Shown in pieces: positions 7,379 to 16,665 of a stretch of DNA of 64,000 nucleotides (position 1 is the first letter of the stretch; the number at the start of each line of letters is the position of its first letter). Made by a program: the position numbers and the translations under genes. The notes under the pieces are model-generated. The model was not told the origin of the DNA. It saw only the letters and a program-made list of their open reading frames with translations, and ran no database searches. The stretch is from Parcubacteria group bacterium (GTDB lineage: Bacteria; Patescibacteria; Paceibacteria; UBA9973; UBA2103). Location: contig JAQBRE010000007.1 in the NCBI GenBank assembly GCA_028286605.1, forward strand, positions 1-64,000. Reading direction: 5' to 3'.

Positions 7379-7618
7379 ATGGGCAACATGACAGACCAGA
7401 AATCGAAGGCTCGCGAGGCGCAAGCGTTGGGCATATTCAATTCTCTGACGCACGGACTGAAGGATGACATGATCGACCGCATCAAGAATGGTTCCACAAC
7501 AAATGGTGACCGTGCTTTCGTTACGGTGCGGCAAGCCATCTGTGCGTGGAATGACTTTCTCATCACTTCTGACGGCGAGATTGAAACGCCCGGTAAGCCG
7601 ATTCATATGCGCGCATAG
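7379..7618 (+). CDS. small hypothetical protein
   Basis: 79 residues, soluble, mildly charged, probably helical. No recognised domain. Start supported by a strong Shine-Dalgarno site and end by a terminator, so it is a monocistronic cassette. It is the third of three orphan genes in the first 8 kb with classical initiation signals. Confidence 0.6.
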   Translation: MGNMTDQKSKAREAQALGIFNSLTHGLKDDMIDRIKNGSTTNGDRAFVTVRQAICAWNDFLITSDGEIETPGKPIHMRA

Positions 7619-7640
7619 CCAACGCAAACGAATAAGAAGC

Positions 7641-7668
7641 CCGCGCACTGAAAAGTGCGCGGATTTTC
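7641..7668 (+). terminator. terminator after small orphan gene
   Basis: CCGCGCACT, GAAA loop, AGTGCGCGG, then ATTTTC. Confidence 0.88.
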
Positions 7669-7691
7669 TATTATTCATGAGCGTCGAGCGG

Positions 7692-7697
7692 TATAAT
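7692..7697 (+). promoter_or_regulatory. -10 box, leaderless TraG-like ATPase
   Basis: Consensus TATAAT, seven bases before ATG 7705. Confidence 0.78.
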
Positions 7698-7704
7698 AGA
7701 GGTA

Positions 7705-9585
7705 ATGGATAATCCCGAACGGGTAACGTACTTTGCAGCAACAGATTCGCGCGGAAAGCGCGTGCCGTTTGGCTTGAAAGCGAAGGACCGTAATCGCCAC
7801 ATGTACGTGATCGGCAAGACGGGCATGGGTAAGTCGACGCTGCTTGAGAACATGGCGGTGCAGGATATTCGCAATGGCGAGGGATTGGCGTTCATCGATC
7901 CGCACGGTAGCGCCGTTGAGAAGCTGCTGGAATACGTGCCGGAGCATCGCTTGAAAGACGTAGTCTATTTCGCTCCGTTCGACCTCGACCAGCCGATCGC
8001 CTTCAACATCATGGAAGATGTGGGCTACGACAAGCGCCACCTCGTGGTGTCCGGCCTCATGGCGACGTTCAAGAAGATATGGGAAGACGCATGGAGCGCG
8101 CGTATGGAGTACATCCTTACCAACACGCTGCTCGCATTGCTTGAGTATCCGGGCGCCACGCTGCTTGGCGTGAACCGCATGTATACCGATAAGGCATACC
8201 GCAAGAAGGTGGTGGATAACATCAAGGACCCGGTGGTGAAGGATTTCTGGACGAAAGAATTCGCGAACTATGGCGACCGGTACACTCAGGAAGCGACGCC
8301 GGCGATTCAGAATAAGATCGGACAGTTCACGAGCAATCCGCTCATTCGCAATATCATCGGACAGGAAAAATCTTCCTTCGATATCCGTGAGCTGATGGAT
8401 GGCAAGAAGATATTACTCATCAATCTTTCAAAAGGACTGGTGGGTGATACGAACATGCGCCTGCTTGGCTCGATGCTAACGACGCGTATTTTCCTTGGCG
8501 CGATGAGCCGCGCGGAACTGGACCCGGGAGCGCTCCAGGCCAGCGTGCCGTTCTATTTCTATGTGGACGAATTTCAGAACTTCGCGAACGAGACATTCGC
8601 TGAGATTCTTTCCGAGGCTCGTAAATATAATCTGAACCTTATAATCGCGCACCAATACGTGGAGCAGATGGAGGAGCAGGTGCGTGCCGCCGTGTTCGGC
8701 AACGTAGGTACGACCGTCGCGTTCCGTGTGGGCCCATTCGATGCGGAAGTGCTGGAGACCGTGTTCAGTCCTGAATTCATGAAAGAGGATCTCGTGAACC
8801 TTGGCGCGTATCAGCTCTATCTTTCGCTGATGATCGACGGCGTGGGTTCTCGCCCCTTCTCTGCGACCACGATTCCTCCTATCGAAGTGCCGGCACGATC
8901 GTTCAAGAAAGAAGTGATAGAGATGTCACGACAGCAGTTCGGCAATGTGCGTGCTGGCATCGAGGAATCTATCCTTACCGAGCTCAATTCAACAGAAGGG
9001 GAAAACGGGCCGCCGGAACCGCCTGCAAAGAAAAACTATTCAAAAGCGCCAAGCAGTTCAGGTTCAAACTCAGGCTCAAGCGCACCGCGTGCTTCAACGC
9101 CACGGCCGACTGAAACCCGTACACCGCGCAGCGATGAGAATCGCGTGCCGCGCCCGAGCAGCGATCGTCCTGCGCGCGCGAATGATGATAGACCGCGCCC
9201 AAGCGAAGAGCGTCCGCGGCGCGTTGATGCGCCTCGGCCGCAGCAACCGCAAGAAGAACGCCCGCGTGCTTCAACGCCACGTCCTGCTGAGAATCGCGCA
9301 CCGCAGCAGACCCCGCAGAAATCTTCAGAAGACCTGAAAGCGATCCTTCGTGGCATGTCGGAATCTGCAGCGAAAGATAAACAGCAGTCGAAGCCGCAGC
9401 CGAAAGATGGCCCGAGTCCTCTTAAGGGCGCGCTCGCTGATGTACTTAAGAAGGACACGTCCGTGAGCGAGCCGATGCCCGCTCCGGCGCCGAAGGCGCC
9501 GGCCCAACCACAAGCCGAACCAGCAGCTGGTCCGTACGAAGTTCCTGAAGAAACATTACGTTCGCTCTTCCGCGACGGGAAGTAA
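7705..9585 (+). CDS. TraG/VirD4-like coupling ATPase with disordered tail
   Basis: 626 residues. P-loop GKTGMGKST near residue 38 and Walker B FYVDEFQNF near residue 290 mark a RecA-type hexameric ATPase of the type IV coupling protein/VirB4-like class. A sensor-like QYVEQM and an arginine-bearing segment follow. There is no N-terminal membrane anchor. Residues from about 430 onward are disordered and rich in Pro, Arg, Ser and Glu (short PRP/RPS repeats), ending in a short folded tail. CPR genomes commonly keep such ATPases with type IV pili or DNA-uptake systems rather than conjugation; no relaxase or other T4SS genes are nearby. Leaderless start. Confidence 0.78.
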   Translation: MDNPERVTYFAATDSRGKRVPFGLKAKDRNRHMYVIGKTGMGKSTLLENMAVQDIRNGEGLAFIDPHGSAVEKLLEYVPEHRLKDVVYFAPFDLDQPIAFNIMEDVGYDKRHLVVSGLMATFKKIWEDAWSARMEYILTNTLLALLEYPGATLLGVNRMYTDKAYRKKVVDNIKDPVVKDFWTKEFANYGDRYTQEATPAIQNKIGQFTSNPLIRNIIGQEKSSFDIRELMDGKKILLINLSKGLVGDTNMRLLGSMLTTRIFLGAMSRAELDPGALQASVPFYFYVDEFQNFANETFAEILSEARKYNLNLIIAHQYVEQMEEQVRAAVFGNVGTTVAFRVGPFDAEVLETVFSPEFMKEDLVNLGAYQLYLSLMIDGVGSRPFSATTIPPIEVPARSFKKEVIEMSRQQFGNVRAGIEESILTELNSTEGENGPPEPPAKKNYSKAPSSSGSNSGSSAPRASTPRPTETRTPRSDENRVPRPSSDRPARANDDRPRPSEERPRRVDAPRPQQPQEERPRASTPRPAENRAPQQTPQKSSEDLKAILRGMSESAAKDKQQSKPQPKDGPSPLKGALADVLKKDTSVSEPMPAPAPKAPAQPQAEPAAGPYEVPEETLRSLFRDGK

Positions 9586-9672
9586 GGTGAAACTTTTTCA
9601 CTCGCCCATGCGTAGTAATGAGTGAAGAGATTACCCGACGCTAACGAGCCTTTACATGATTCGAGCATAGAT

Positions 9673-9709
9673 GGCCCATCCAGCTGCATAGAATGCAGCT
9701 GGATGGGCC
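9673..9709 (+). other. perfect 16-bp hairpin before the epimerase
   Basis: 9673-9688 pairs without mismatch with 9694-9709 around a five-base loop. No T-run follows; instead a TATACT -10 box begins six bases later. It could terminate weakly, block read-through, or overlap the promoter -35 region. Confidence 0.7.
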
Positions 9710-9715
9710 GCTTGC

Positions 9716-9721
9716 TATACT
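9716..9721 (+). promoter_or_regulatory. -10 box of the epimerase/GT operon
   Basis: TATACT, twelve bases before ATG 9734, giving a leader of about five bases. Confidence 0.65.
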
Positions 9722-9733
9722 GTCCGTACCACT

Positions 9734-10579
9734 ATGTCTAAACTCATCCTTGTTACCGGAGGCGCCGGCTTCATCGGTTCGCACCTCTGCGAACGCCTTG
9801 TGGCCGAAGGAAACACGGTTATATCTCTCGATAACTACTTCACCGGTTCACGCGAGAATCCCGTCGCGGGCGTGGAATATCGCGAAGGGCACACGAAGGA
9901 CATAGCAGCACTTATTCCAGAAACTCCGGACCTCGTATATCATCTTGGCGAATATTCGCGCGTCGAGAAAAGTCTGGAAGAGCCTGCGCTCGTGTGGGAC
10001 CTGAACAAAGCCGGTACGTTCGCTGTCGCAGAATTCTGTCGCACGAAGAAGGTGAAGATGCTCTATGCAGGTTCATCGACGAAGTTCGGCGATGGCGGCC
10101 TCGGTCGTGATCAGAGTCCGTATGCATGGACGAAAGCCACGAATACCGAACTCGTGCGTAACTATGGTGCATGGTACGGCATGAAGTATGCGATAACGTA
10201 TTTCTATAATGTGTACGGTCCGGGTGAGCGTGCAGGCTCATACGGAACCGTGATCGAGATATTCCGCCAGAAGCGGCTCGCAGGCGAGCCGCTCAGTGTT
10301 ACTGCGCCTGGCACGCAGAAGCGTAACTTCACGCATGTCGATGACATAATCGATGGTCTTATGCTTGTGGGTGCGAATGGCGAAGGAGATGAGTTCGGTA
10401 TCGGTAATGAGAAAGCGTATTCGATACTGGAAGTCGCGCAGCTATTCGGAAGCGAGATAGTCATGCGTCCGGAAGTGGCAGGGAATCGCATGGGCTCAGA
10501 TATCGATACGAGCAAGACACGCCTGCTCGGCTGGGAACCGAAGCGCAATTTAGAGGAGTATATCCGCGCGACTGCGTAA
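9734..10579 (+). CDS. NAD-dependent nucleotide-sugar epimerase/dehydratase
   Basis: 281 residues of the extended short-chain dehydrogenase family, GalE-like. Seen: NAD-binding TGGAGFIGS at residues 8-16, LDNYFTG after the second strand, AGSSTKFG, a catalytic YAWTK (YxxxK) and FYNVYGPGE of the substrate side. It is shorter than GalE (about 330), like many CPR SDRs. It should change the sugar of an NDP-hexose for surface glycan. The stop overlaps the start of the next gene by one base (TAATG). It contains a perfect internal hairpin at 10272-10293. Confidence 0.85.
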   Translation: MSKLILVTGGAGFIGSHLCERLVAEGNTVISLDNYFTGSRENPVAGVEYREGHTKDIAALIPETPDLVYHLGEYSRVEKSLEEPALVWDLNKAGTFAVAEFCRTKKVKMLYAGSSTKFGDGGLGRDQSPYAWTKATNTELVRNYGAWYGMKYAITYFYNVYGPGERAGSYGTVIEIFRQKRLAGEPLSVTAPGTQKRNFTHVDDIIDGLMLVGANGEGDEFGIGNEKAYSILEVAQLFGSEIVMRPEVAGNRMGSDIDTSKTRLLGWEPKRNLEEYIRATA

Positions 10580-11799
10580 TGCCTATGAAGAAGATACTAA
10601 TCTTCTCGCTCAATTATTATCCGCGTTTCATCGGCGGAGCAGAGGTCGCTATAAAGGAGATTACGGATCGCATTGCGCCCGAGGAAATCGAATTTCATAT
10701 GATAACGCTTCGCTTCGATTCGAATCTCCCGAAGATTGAGAAGATCGGAAATGTGCTCGTACATCGTATCGGTTTCGCGAAGCCAGATGCGACGATCGCT
10801 GAGCTGAAAAAGTTTCCGCTGCACCTGAATAAATATTTCTATCAGTTCTTCGCAGCGAATTATGCAGCGAAGCTGCACCGGCAGCATCACTATGACGCTA
10901 CATGGGCAATGATGGCGCACTCGTGTGCGATACCTGCAGGCATCTTCAAGAAACGATACCCGAACGTAAAATATCTTTTGACGCTGCAGGAGGGAGATCC
11001 GCCTGAGTATATCGAACGGATGATGAAACCAGTCTGGTGGCTTTTCAAAGAAGGCTTCACGCGCGCTGATGCACTGCAGCCGATTTCGAATTTTCTGCTG
11101 GCATGGGGAAAGCGAATGGGGTTCGTGGGTACGGCTGATGTGATACCGAACGCGGTTGATACGAAGAAGTTCGGGGCTACGTTTCCTTTCGATGCGATTG
11201 CTGCAATGAAAGAGAAGCTTGGTAAGAAAGAGGGTGATACATTCCTTGTAACCACGTCGCGTCTCGTGCATAAGAATGCAGTGGACGACGTGATACGCAC
11301 GCTCCCGCTTCTTTCGGAGAATGTATCCTTTCTTATATATGGAATCGGACCGGATGAAGCGAAACTACGCGCACTTGCGAACGAGCTTGGAGTGGAATCA
11401 CGCGCACGCTTCATGGGGCAGATCGCGCATGCTGAGATGCCGCTGATGCTTGCGAGCTGTGATATTTTTATCCGCGCATCACGCTCGGAGGGAATGGGGA
11501 ATTCATTCCTTGAGGCTATGGCGGCAGGGCTTCCGGTTATCGCAACGCAGGAAGGAGGTATCGCAGATTTCCTATTCGATGCAGAATGTAACCCGGCCCA
11601 GCAGCCGACGGGGTGGGCAGTAGACGCTGATGCGCCGGATCAGATCGCGCACAAGGTTGAGAAGATACGCGCGTCGCCGGAGGCGACGCGCACGACCGTC
11701 GCGAATGCCCGTGCGATGGTCTTCTCAAAATATGATTGGGACACAATCGCTGCAGACATGAAAAATCTCTTTTATGAAGTGCTGAGCCCTGCTTCATGA
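10579..11799 (+). CDS. GT4 glycosyltransferase
   Basis: 406 residues with GT-B fold layout. N-terminal FSLNYYPRFIGGAE is the acceptor-side glycine loop, and the C-terminal half has VTTSRLVHKNAVDD, then IRASRSEGMGNSFLEAMAAGLPVIAT, the E(x7)E nucleotide-sugar motif of GT4 retaining enzymes. No membrane segment. Translationally coupled to the epimerase by TAATG; ATG 10585 is an alternative start. A strong terminator ends the operon. It contains a perfect internal hairpin at 11669-11691. Confidence 0.88.
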   Translation: MPMKKILIFSLNYYPRFIGGAEVAIKEITDRIAPEEIEFHMITLRFDSNLPKIEKIGNVLVHRIGFAKPDATIAELKKFPLHLNKYFYQFFAANYAAKLHRQHHYDATWAMMAHSCAIPAGIFKKRYPNVKYLLTLQEGDPPEYIERMMKPVWWLFKEGFTRADALQPISNFLLAWGKRMGFVGTADVIPNAVDTKKFGATFPFDAIAAMKEKLGKKEGDTFLVTTSRLVHKNAVDDVIRTLPLLSENVSFLIYGIGPDEAKLRALANELGVESRARFMGQIAHAEMPLMLASCDIFIRASRSEGMGNSFLEAMAAGLPVIATQEGGIADFLFDAECNPAQQPTGWAVDADAPDQIAHKVEKIRASPEATRTTVANARAMVFSKYDWDTIAADMKNLFYEVLSPAS

Positions 11800-11830
11800 A
11801 GCGACAAAGCAATCTTTAAATAGCGTACAC

Positions 11831-11870
11831 AAAAATGAACGCCGCCCCGAAAGGGCGGCGTTCATTTTTT
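11831..11870 (+). terminator. bidirectional-looking terminator
   Basis: A long stem (11831-11847 with 11853-11869), five-base loop, A-run on the left and T-run on the right. Ends the epimerase/GT operon. Confidence 0.95.
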
Positions 11871-11976
11871 GCTCATGCCCTATACGTAAAATAGTTTTTA
11901 CGCGCAGAACGCTGAGGTCGGTTGAGCATCGCGCAGGGCGCAATTATTTATTTCGAAACTTTACTTAACACTCGTA

Positions 11977-13164
11977 ATGAAAATCAGTATGAAAATCTTA
12001 AAAGTTATACCTTCGATTCTTGCAATGCTTGGCATGCTCGCATTCGGCGCTCCTGCAGCATTCGCATCGACCATCAGCGTAGACAACAGCGGTAGCGCGA
12101 CGGTCACGAACTCAATTAATATCACCGCACACACCGGCGGCAACACTTCACACGGAGGTGCGTCAGGAACCGGCGGCATGGGTGGCAGCGCTACAAGCAT
12201 GAGCGGCGGCGTCGCTAGCGGAGGCACGGGCGGCTACGGCGGCTTTGGCGGTAACGGCGGCAGCATCACGACAGGTGCCGCTACCGGCGATGTCTCTATC
12301 GGAAACGATGTGAACACCACAGATACAGAGATCAGCGACACCGGCTCTGCAAATGAATTCAACACGAGCCTCGACACGTCTTCGGATGTTGGCGCTTCTC
12401 AGAACGCATCGATGAATGATGCAGCAAGCCACAGCGATCATTCGTCAACGGCTAACAGCACATCGAACACGAACGCTGCCTCGAATCAGGCAGGACAGGC
12501 AGCATCGTCTGCATCTCAGAGCGGTTCGAACAGCTCAGCTACCGATAACGGCGGTAGCTCGAATTCGAGCAACGCAAGCAACTCGTCGAGCGGAAATACC
12601 GCTTCGACAACGAACAATAGCGCAGCTCAGAATGCTTCCGCTTCCAACACGGATAACGGCAGCAGCGCGAATTCCGCGAGCTCGACCGCAGCGAACAGCA
12701 GCTCTAACTCGAACAGTTCTGCTTCACAGAACGCTTCTGCAAGCACGAGCAACTCGACACAGAATGCAGTAGACAATTCCGCAAGCGATTCAGCTTCTAG
12801 TGCATCTGCAAATCACAACGTAACGTCACTTCACTTCACGCGCACGTACGTCGGCGGCACTGATTCTGTAGTCGTGCATAACGGTGCTACGTCTAACGTA
12901 AGCAATGGCGCTTCGTTCGATGCATCAACAGGCAACAACACCTCGACGGGTGCAGCTGGTTCTAATGGTGGAAACGGCGGTACGGGAACTTCCTTCGGAA
13001 ATACCACGGCGACGACCACTCAGAACGGCGCATCTTCCGGTGCAAACGGCGGTGCAGGTGGTGACGGAGGCGTGGGTGGAATGATTTCTACCGGCGCATC
13101 TGCTCTTCACACGAATCTCGTTACCAGCTCTGGCTGGACTGTAACGCACATCACGCACTCATAA
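11977..13164 (+). CDS. secreted Gly-rich / Ser-Asn-Ala low-complexity protein
   Basis: 395 residues. A signal peptide (basic start, hydrophobic 10-25, AFA-S cleavage site near 31) precedes a Gly-rich block, a Ser/Asn/Ala/Thr-rich centre of about 150 residues almost without charged or hydrophobic residues, and a second Gly-rich block. No enzymatic motif, no sortase signal. The composition suggests a heavily O-glycosylated or flexible surface polymer, consistent with the glycan genes on both sides. A TACTTA or TAACAC box lies 5-9 bases before ATG. It is flanked by terminators on both sides, so it is monocistronic. Confidence 0.75.
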   Translation: MKISMKILKVIPSILAMLGMLAFGAPAAFASTISVDNSGSATVTNSINITAHTGGNTSHGGASGTGGMGGSATSMSGGVASGGTGGYGGFGGNGGSITTGAATGDVSIGNDVNTTDTEISDTGSANEFNTSLDTSSDVGASQNASMNDAASHSDHSSTANSTSNTNAASNQAGQAASSASQSGSNSSATDNGGSSNSSNASNSSSGNTASTTNNSAAQNASASNTDNGSSANSASSTAANSSSNSNSSASQNASASTSNSTQNAVDNSASDSASSASANHNVTSLHFTRTYVGGTDSVVVHNGATSNVSNGASFDASTGNNTSTGAAGSNGGNGGTGTSFGNTTATTTQNGASSGANGGAGGDGGVGGMISTGASALHTNLVTSSGWTVTHITHS

Positions 13165-13175
13165 TAGAGTCTCTC

Positions 13176-13201
13176 GAAAACAGGAGTTAACTCCTGTTTT
13201 C
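13176..13201 (+). terminator. palindromic terminator
   Basis: A perfect 26-bp palindrome with GAAAAC and GTTTTC ends. It folds into an 11-bp stem and can act in both directions. Confidence 0.8.
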
Positions 13202-13277
13202 AGATATGGCTTTCTTCGCAGGAGGGCATATGTGAAAACAGGCAGAAAAGTTATTACACGCGCTAGCACCCTTACTC

Positions 13278-15818
13278 ATGACACTTCCTAGACTCAGTCG
13301 CACTATCGCGCTCGTGCTTATGGTCACGCTGGTCGGCAGCTCATTCGCCGGAGCGTTTCCACGTTCTGCGTATGCAGACGATGGTGGCAGTGATGCAGGA
13401 GGTGCACCCGCCATATCTGCTCCAGCGTCCGACCCCGCACCTGCAGCGACTGATTCAGCTCCAGCAACAACCGACCCTTCACCTCCTGCGAATACTATTG
13501 CAGCGGATACGTCAGCGACAGATACGCCTGCGGCGAATACGGAAATCGCTGCGAGCACAGCGAGCAGCACGCCTGGTACTTCTCCTGTAGATACTGCAGT
13601 GGTGACCGTAGATTCGGGCGCGCCTTCCGTACCTTCAGCTCCAAGCGGTGACAGTATCGCGACCACATCTTCTACCGAAGCAGCGAATACTGTTTCTACC
13701 ATTGCTTCTACAACGCAGCGGATCGTAGACACGATTGCTTCGAGTACCGGAACGACTACAACGCCGATAATTCAGTCCGGTGAAGCTGTCGCTGTCGCGA
13801 ACATTCTTAATATCGTGAATACGAACATCGTGAACTCGCAGGGCGCTGTCGTTCTGGGAAACTATTTCAATACTGCCACCAGTACTATCGATCTTCGTTC
13901 CAGCAATCCGTTTGGTGCGCTTGCCTGTGATCTTCTTTCCTGCGACAGCGGTGGAATCACGGTGAATGTAGGAAGTAACGCATCTATCGATAATGCGGTC
14001 GCGCTTTCTGCGGATTCCGGGGGCAACAATATAACCAGTAATACCAACGGCGTCATCAATACCGGAAATGCCTTCGCCGGCCTCAATCTGATAAATCTTG
14101 CGAATATGAATATCATCGATTCGAATTATCTGCTCGTCACGCTGAACGCCTTTCAGGGAATTAACGGTGATATCGTTTTCCCGAGTCTTACGAATTTCCT
14201 GAGCTCGCTCGCGCAAGGCGGTAATGGCGGATCATTCTCGGCGGACTCGACCGCTAACGTGCAGAACAATATAACGACGAATGCCGATTCAGGAAGTAAC
14301 AGCACAGACGCGGCTTCGTCTACCATCGCCACCGGCTCAGCACAAAGTTCGGGTAGCGTCTTCAATCGCATCAATGCCGCAAGCATCGGTGGCGGGAATG
14401 TCTCGATACTATTTCGCGTACAGGGTAATTGGGCAGGACAGATATTCGATGCGCCTGCAGGATTGAACTGGACGCGCGGAGCTGACGGCAGCATTCTTCT
14501 GTTCGGTGACCCGGGTTCAACGGGTACCGGTGCTGATCTTTCCAATACGAATATCACCGGCAGTACTACTGCGCATATTAATAACAATGTAAGTGTCACG
14601 GCGCTTACGGGCGACAATCATGCGGATGTTGCTGGCTCTGCACTCATTACGACGGGGAACGCGCTTGCGAGCGCGAATGTAGTGAATGTGGCGAACACGA
14701 ACGTTGTCGGTAAGAACTGGATTCTTGCGGTAGTGAATATCTTCGGCGATTTCAACGGCAACATCGCTTTCGGTCGCCCCGACCTATGGGTGGGGGAACA
14801 AGTTAGTACGCCCTCCTTCATTCAGAATGGCAGCCAGGTTACGTACAAATATTCGGTGATAAATAACGGTGATTCCAATGCGTCTGATGCGACCCTCACG
14901 GATACGCAGGATCTTGCTCATCTTGATATCTCGAATCCATCTGTGCCCTATACGACAGACGCGAACGGTCACTTGGTGTGGCAGCTCGGTGCGATTCCGG
15001 CAGGACGGGCAGTAGAAGTTACGTATCAGGCAACGGTTAAAGATTCGCCACCAGGCACCGCGATAACGAATTCAGTTACGGTGGGTGAGCACGAGACCGA
15101 TAACAACACGGTAGATAATACCGACACCGCAACCATCAATGCTTCTGAGCCGTCATTCAGCAGCCTCTCTTCAGCTTCCTTCGCGAACGATCTCGACCTT
15201 CATATCAAGGATAATAATCTCACTACAGCAGTTCCTGATCTTTCGAATATCACCGTTGAGCGTGGTGCTGCAACGACGACGATTTCGCGCGGCCATCAGG
15301 CACATGAAACGCTGACCGTTCGCAACGGTGGTTCTGCAGCGTCGCCAGCGCTTACGCTGCATGACATCATGCGCGATCCTTCCGGCACGATGATTCAGGA
15401 TCAGTCCGGATCGATCGGCGTACTTCAGCCGGGCGATGCCGTGACTATTGGATACGACCTCGCGTTTGCAGACGACGCGCCCGCAGGAACCTATGCGCTT
15501 ACCACCGTACTTTCTGCAGGTGACATGAGCGCCGCTGCGAACGATAACGGTACGCTCATATTGCAGGGCGCAGCGACAGGCGCGAAGGGCAGTGCAACCA
15601 AATCCGGAACGAAGTTTGATTCCGTGGGTTCGATTGCTGCAACGGTCGCGGGTTCGCTTACGACTAAGGTAGCGCATGCGTCTGATGGCAGCTTGGCAGC
15701 AGGGGCCGGCTTCGCCGGCATCTCCTGGCAGCTCGGCCTGATACTCTTCGTTCTGATTGCGCTTGCGCTTGGTCTCGGAACCACAGCCTTACGTATGCGC
15801 CGAACGCGCTCATCCTAG
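13278..15818 (+). CDS. large surface protein with DUF11-like domain and C-terminal anchor
   Basis: 846 residues. Signal peptide up to about residue 33, then a Thr/Ser/Pro/Ala-rich stalk (about 35-165). Residues about 170-500 are repeats of Asn-rich beta strands (NILNIVNTNIVNS, NVVNVANTNVVG). A DUF11-type beta-sandwich spans about 500-620 (PDLWVGEQ..., NGSQVTYKYSVINNGDS, then TNSVTVG). A second beta domain follows. One membrane helix (about 817-837) plus a basic tail (RMRRTRSS) anchors the C-terminus. It has no LPxTG, so anchoring is by the membrane. Probably an S-layer or adhesin-type protein. A TAGCAC box eight bases before ATG is a weak -10 candidate. Confidence 0.78.
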   Translation: MTLPRLSRTIALVLMVTLVGSSFAGAFPRSAYADDGGSDAGGAPAISAPASDPAPAATDSAPATTDPSPPANTIAADTSATDTPAANTEIAASTASSTPGTSPVDTAVVTVDSGAPSVPSAPSGDSIATTSSTEAANTVSTIASTTQRIVDTIASSTGTTTTPIIQSGEAVAVANILNIVNTNIVNSQGAVVLGNYFNTATSTIDLRSSNPFGALACDLLSCDSGGITVNVGSNASIDNAVALSADSGGNNITSNTNGVINTGNAFAGLNLINLANMNIIDSNYLLVTLNAFQGINGDIVFPSLTNFLSSLAQGGNGGSFSADSTANVQNNITTNADSGSNSTDAASSTIATGSAQSSGSVFNRINAASIGGGNVSILFRVQGNWAGQIFDAPAGLNWTRGADGSILLFGDPGSTGTGADLSNTNITGSTTAHINNNVSVTALTGDNHADVAGSALITTGNALASANVVNVANTNVVGKNWILAVVNIFGDFNGNIAFGRPDLWVGEQVSTPSFIQNGSQVTYKYSVINNGDSNASDATLTDTQDLAHLDISNPSVPYTTDANGHLVWQLGAIPAGRAVEVTYQATVKDSPPGTAITNSVTVGEHETDNNTVDNTDTATINASEPSFSSLSSASFANDLDLHIKDNNLTTAVPDLSNITVERGAATTTISRGHQAHETLTVRNGGSAASPALTLHDIMRDPSGTMIQDQSGSIGVLQPGDAVTIGYDLAFADDAPAGTYALTTVLSAGDMSAAANDNGTLILQGAATGAKGSATKSGTKFDSVGSIAATVAGSLTTKVAHASDGSLAAGAGFAGISWQLGLILFVLIALALGLGTTALRMRRTRSS

Positions 15819-15834
15819 ATAAGATACAAGATTT

Positions 15835-16587
15835 CTAAGTCTTTTCTAAAAGAGCAATCGAGCGGCTGGCGCTGATAGGCCTGATAGTACTTCTATATCC
15901 TCTGAATAACGTAAGGAATGTCTCTAAGTCTGCTCCCATGAGATCGTAATGCAATTCACCAATGAATATTCTTGGAGCCTGCCTTCGCTTGCTCGAAGAG
16001 AACATACGATACTCAGCACCTTCAATATCAAACTTCACGACATCGACCGGATCTTTCAGAATTGAATCGAGCAGAATTGACCTTACCTGGATCTTCTTTG
16101 AATTCTTGCGCTCGTAGATAGAAGATGCAATTGAAGACTGAGAAGCATAAAAGTCTATCGTTCCTTCCGTATCAGAAACAGCAGCGTTTATGCAGGATAC
16201 ATTCTTGATTGAATCCATGTTTTTCTCGAGGACAGCGAAGTTTCCTGGCTCAGGCTCGTATACCGTTATGTGCGCCTGCGGATACTTCGATGCAAAAAAT
16301 AACGTCGCGGTACCGATGTGGCCGCCGATGTCGATAATAGTCTTTAGAGAATCTCCGTTGAAATTATATTCTTTATCGACGAACACTTCGTGCAGCGCAG
16401 CGATGTCTGCCGCGTCTCGCAAGTAGAAAGCATATTTGTTCTTACTAATGTACAAATGTACCTTGCGCGGCTTACGGCCAAGAGTCTTTTTTCTGAGCGG
16501 AATCGAAATCAGAGAAAGAAAAAGCAAAGGGGGGGTTTTGCCCCCTAAAGCTTTTGCTATGGACCAGTAGGAGATTATTGTTCGCAT
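15835..16587 (-). CDS. FkbM-family SAM methyltransferase
   Basis: About 250 residues when started at ATG 16587. The open frame extends upstream, but the extension has no methyltransferase sequence and overlaps the next gene's promoter. Class I Rossmann motifs: IDIGGHIGTATLFFA (SAM-binding), VYEPEPGNFAVLEKN, and VVKFDIEGAEYRMF, the FkbM signature. It probably O-methylates a sugar of the surface glycan. It converges with the surface-protein gene (16-bp gap) and is divergent from the GT operon at 16666. A minus-strand TATACT around 16606-16611 would give a short leader. Confidence 0.85.
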   Translation of the reverse strand: MRTIISYWSIAKALGGKTPPLLFLSLISIPLRKKTLGRKPRKVHLYISKNKYAFYLRDAADIAALHEVFVDKEYNFNGDSLKTIIDIGGHIGTATLFFASKYPQAHITVYEPEPGNFAVLEKNMDSIKNVSCINAAVSDTEGTIDFYASQSSIASSIYERKNSKKIQVRSILLDSILKDPVDVVKFDIEGAEYRMFSSSKRRQAPRIFIGELHYDLMGADLETFLTLFRGYRSTIRPISASRSIALLEKT

Positions 16588-16651
16588 AGAAGTGTGTCTT
16601 TGGCAGAAGTATATCAGTTCGGTGTCTGAAACCTCAGGCGGCGCGGGCTGG

Positions 16652-16657
16652 TACAAT
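16652..16657 (+). promoter_or_regulatory. -10 box of the three-GT operon
   Basis: TACAAT, eight bases before ATG 16666; leaderless layout. Confidence 0.7.
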
Positions 16658-16665
16658 GAATATAT

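Noticed and set aside
7705..9585. Evidence of a conjugative element
   Set aside because: A single TraG/VirD4-like ATPase without relaxase, integrase or att sites; such ATPases occur alone in CPR chromosomes.
13176..13201. Operator site between the two surface-protein genes
   Set aside because: The palindrome has A- and T-rich ends and sits just after a stop codon, so a terminator explains it.
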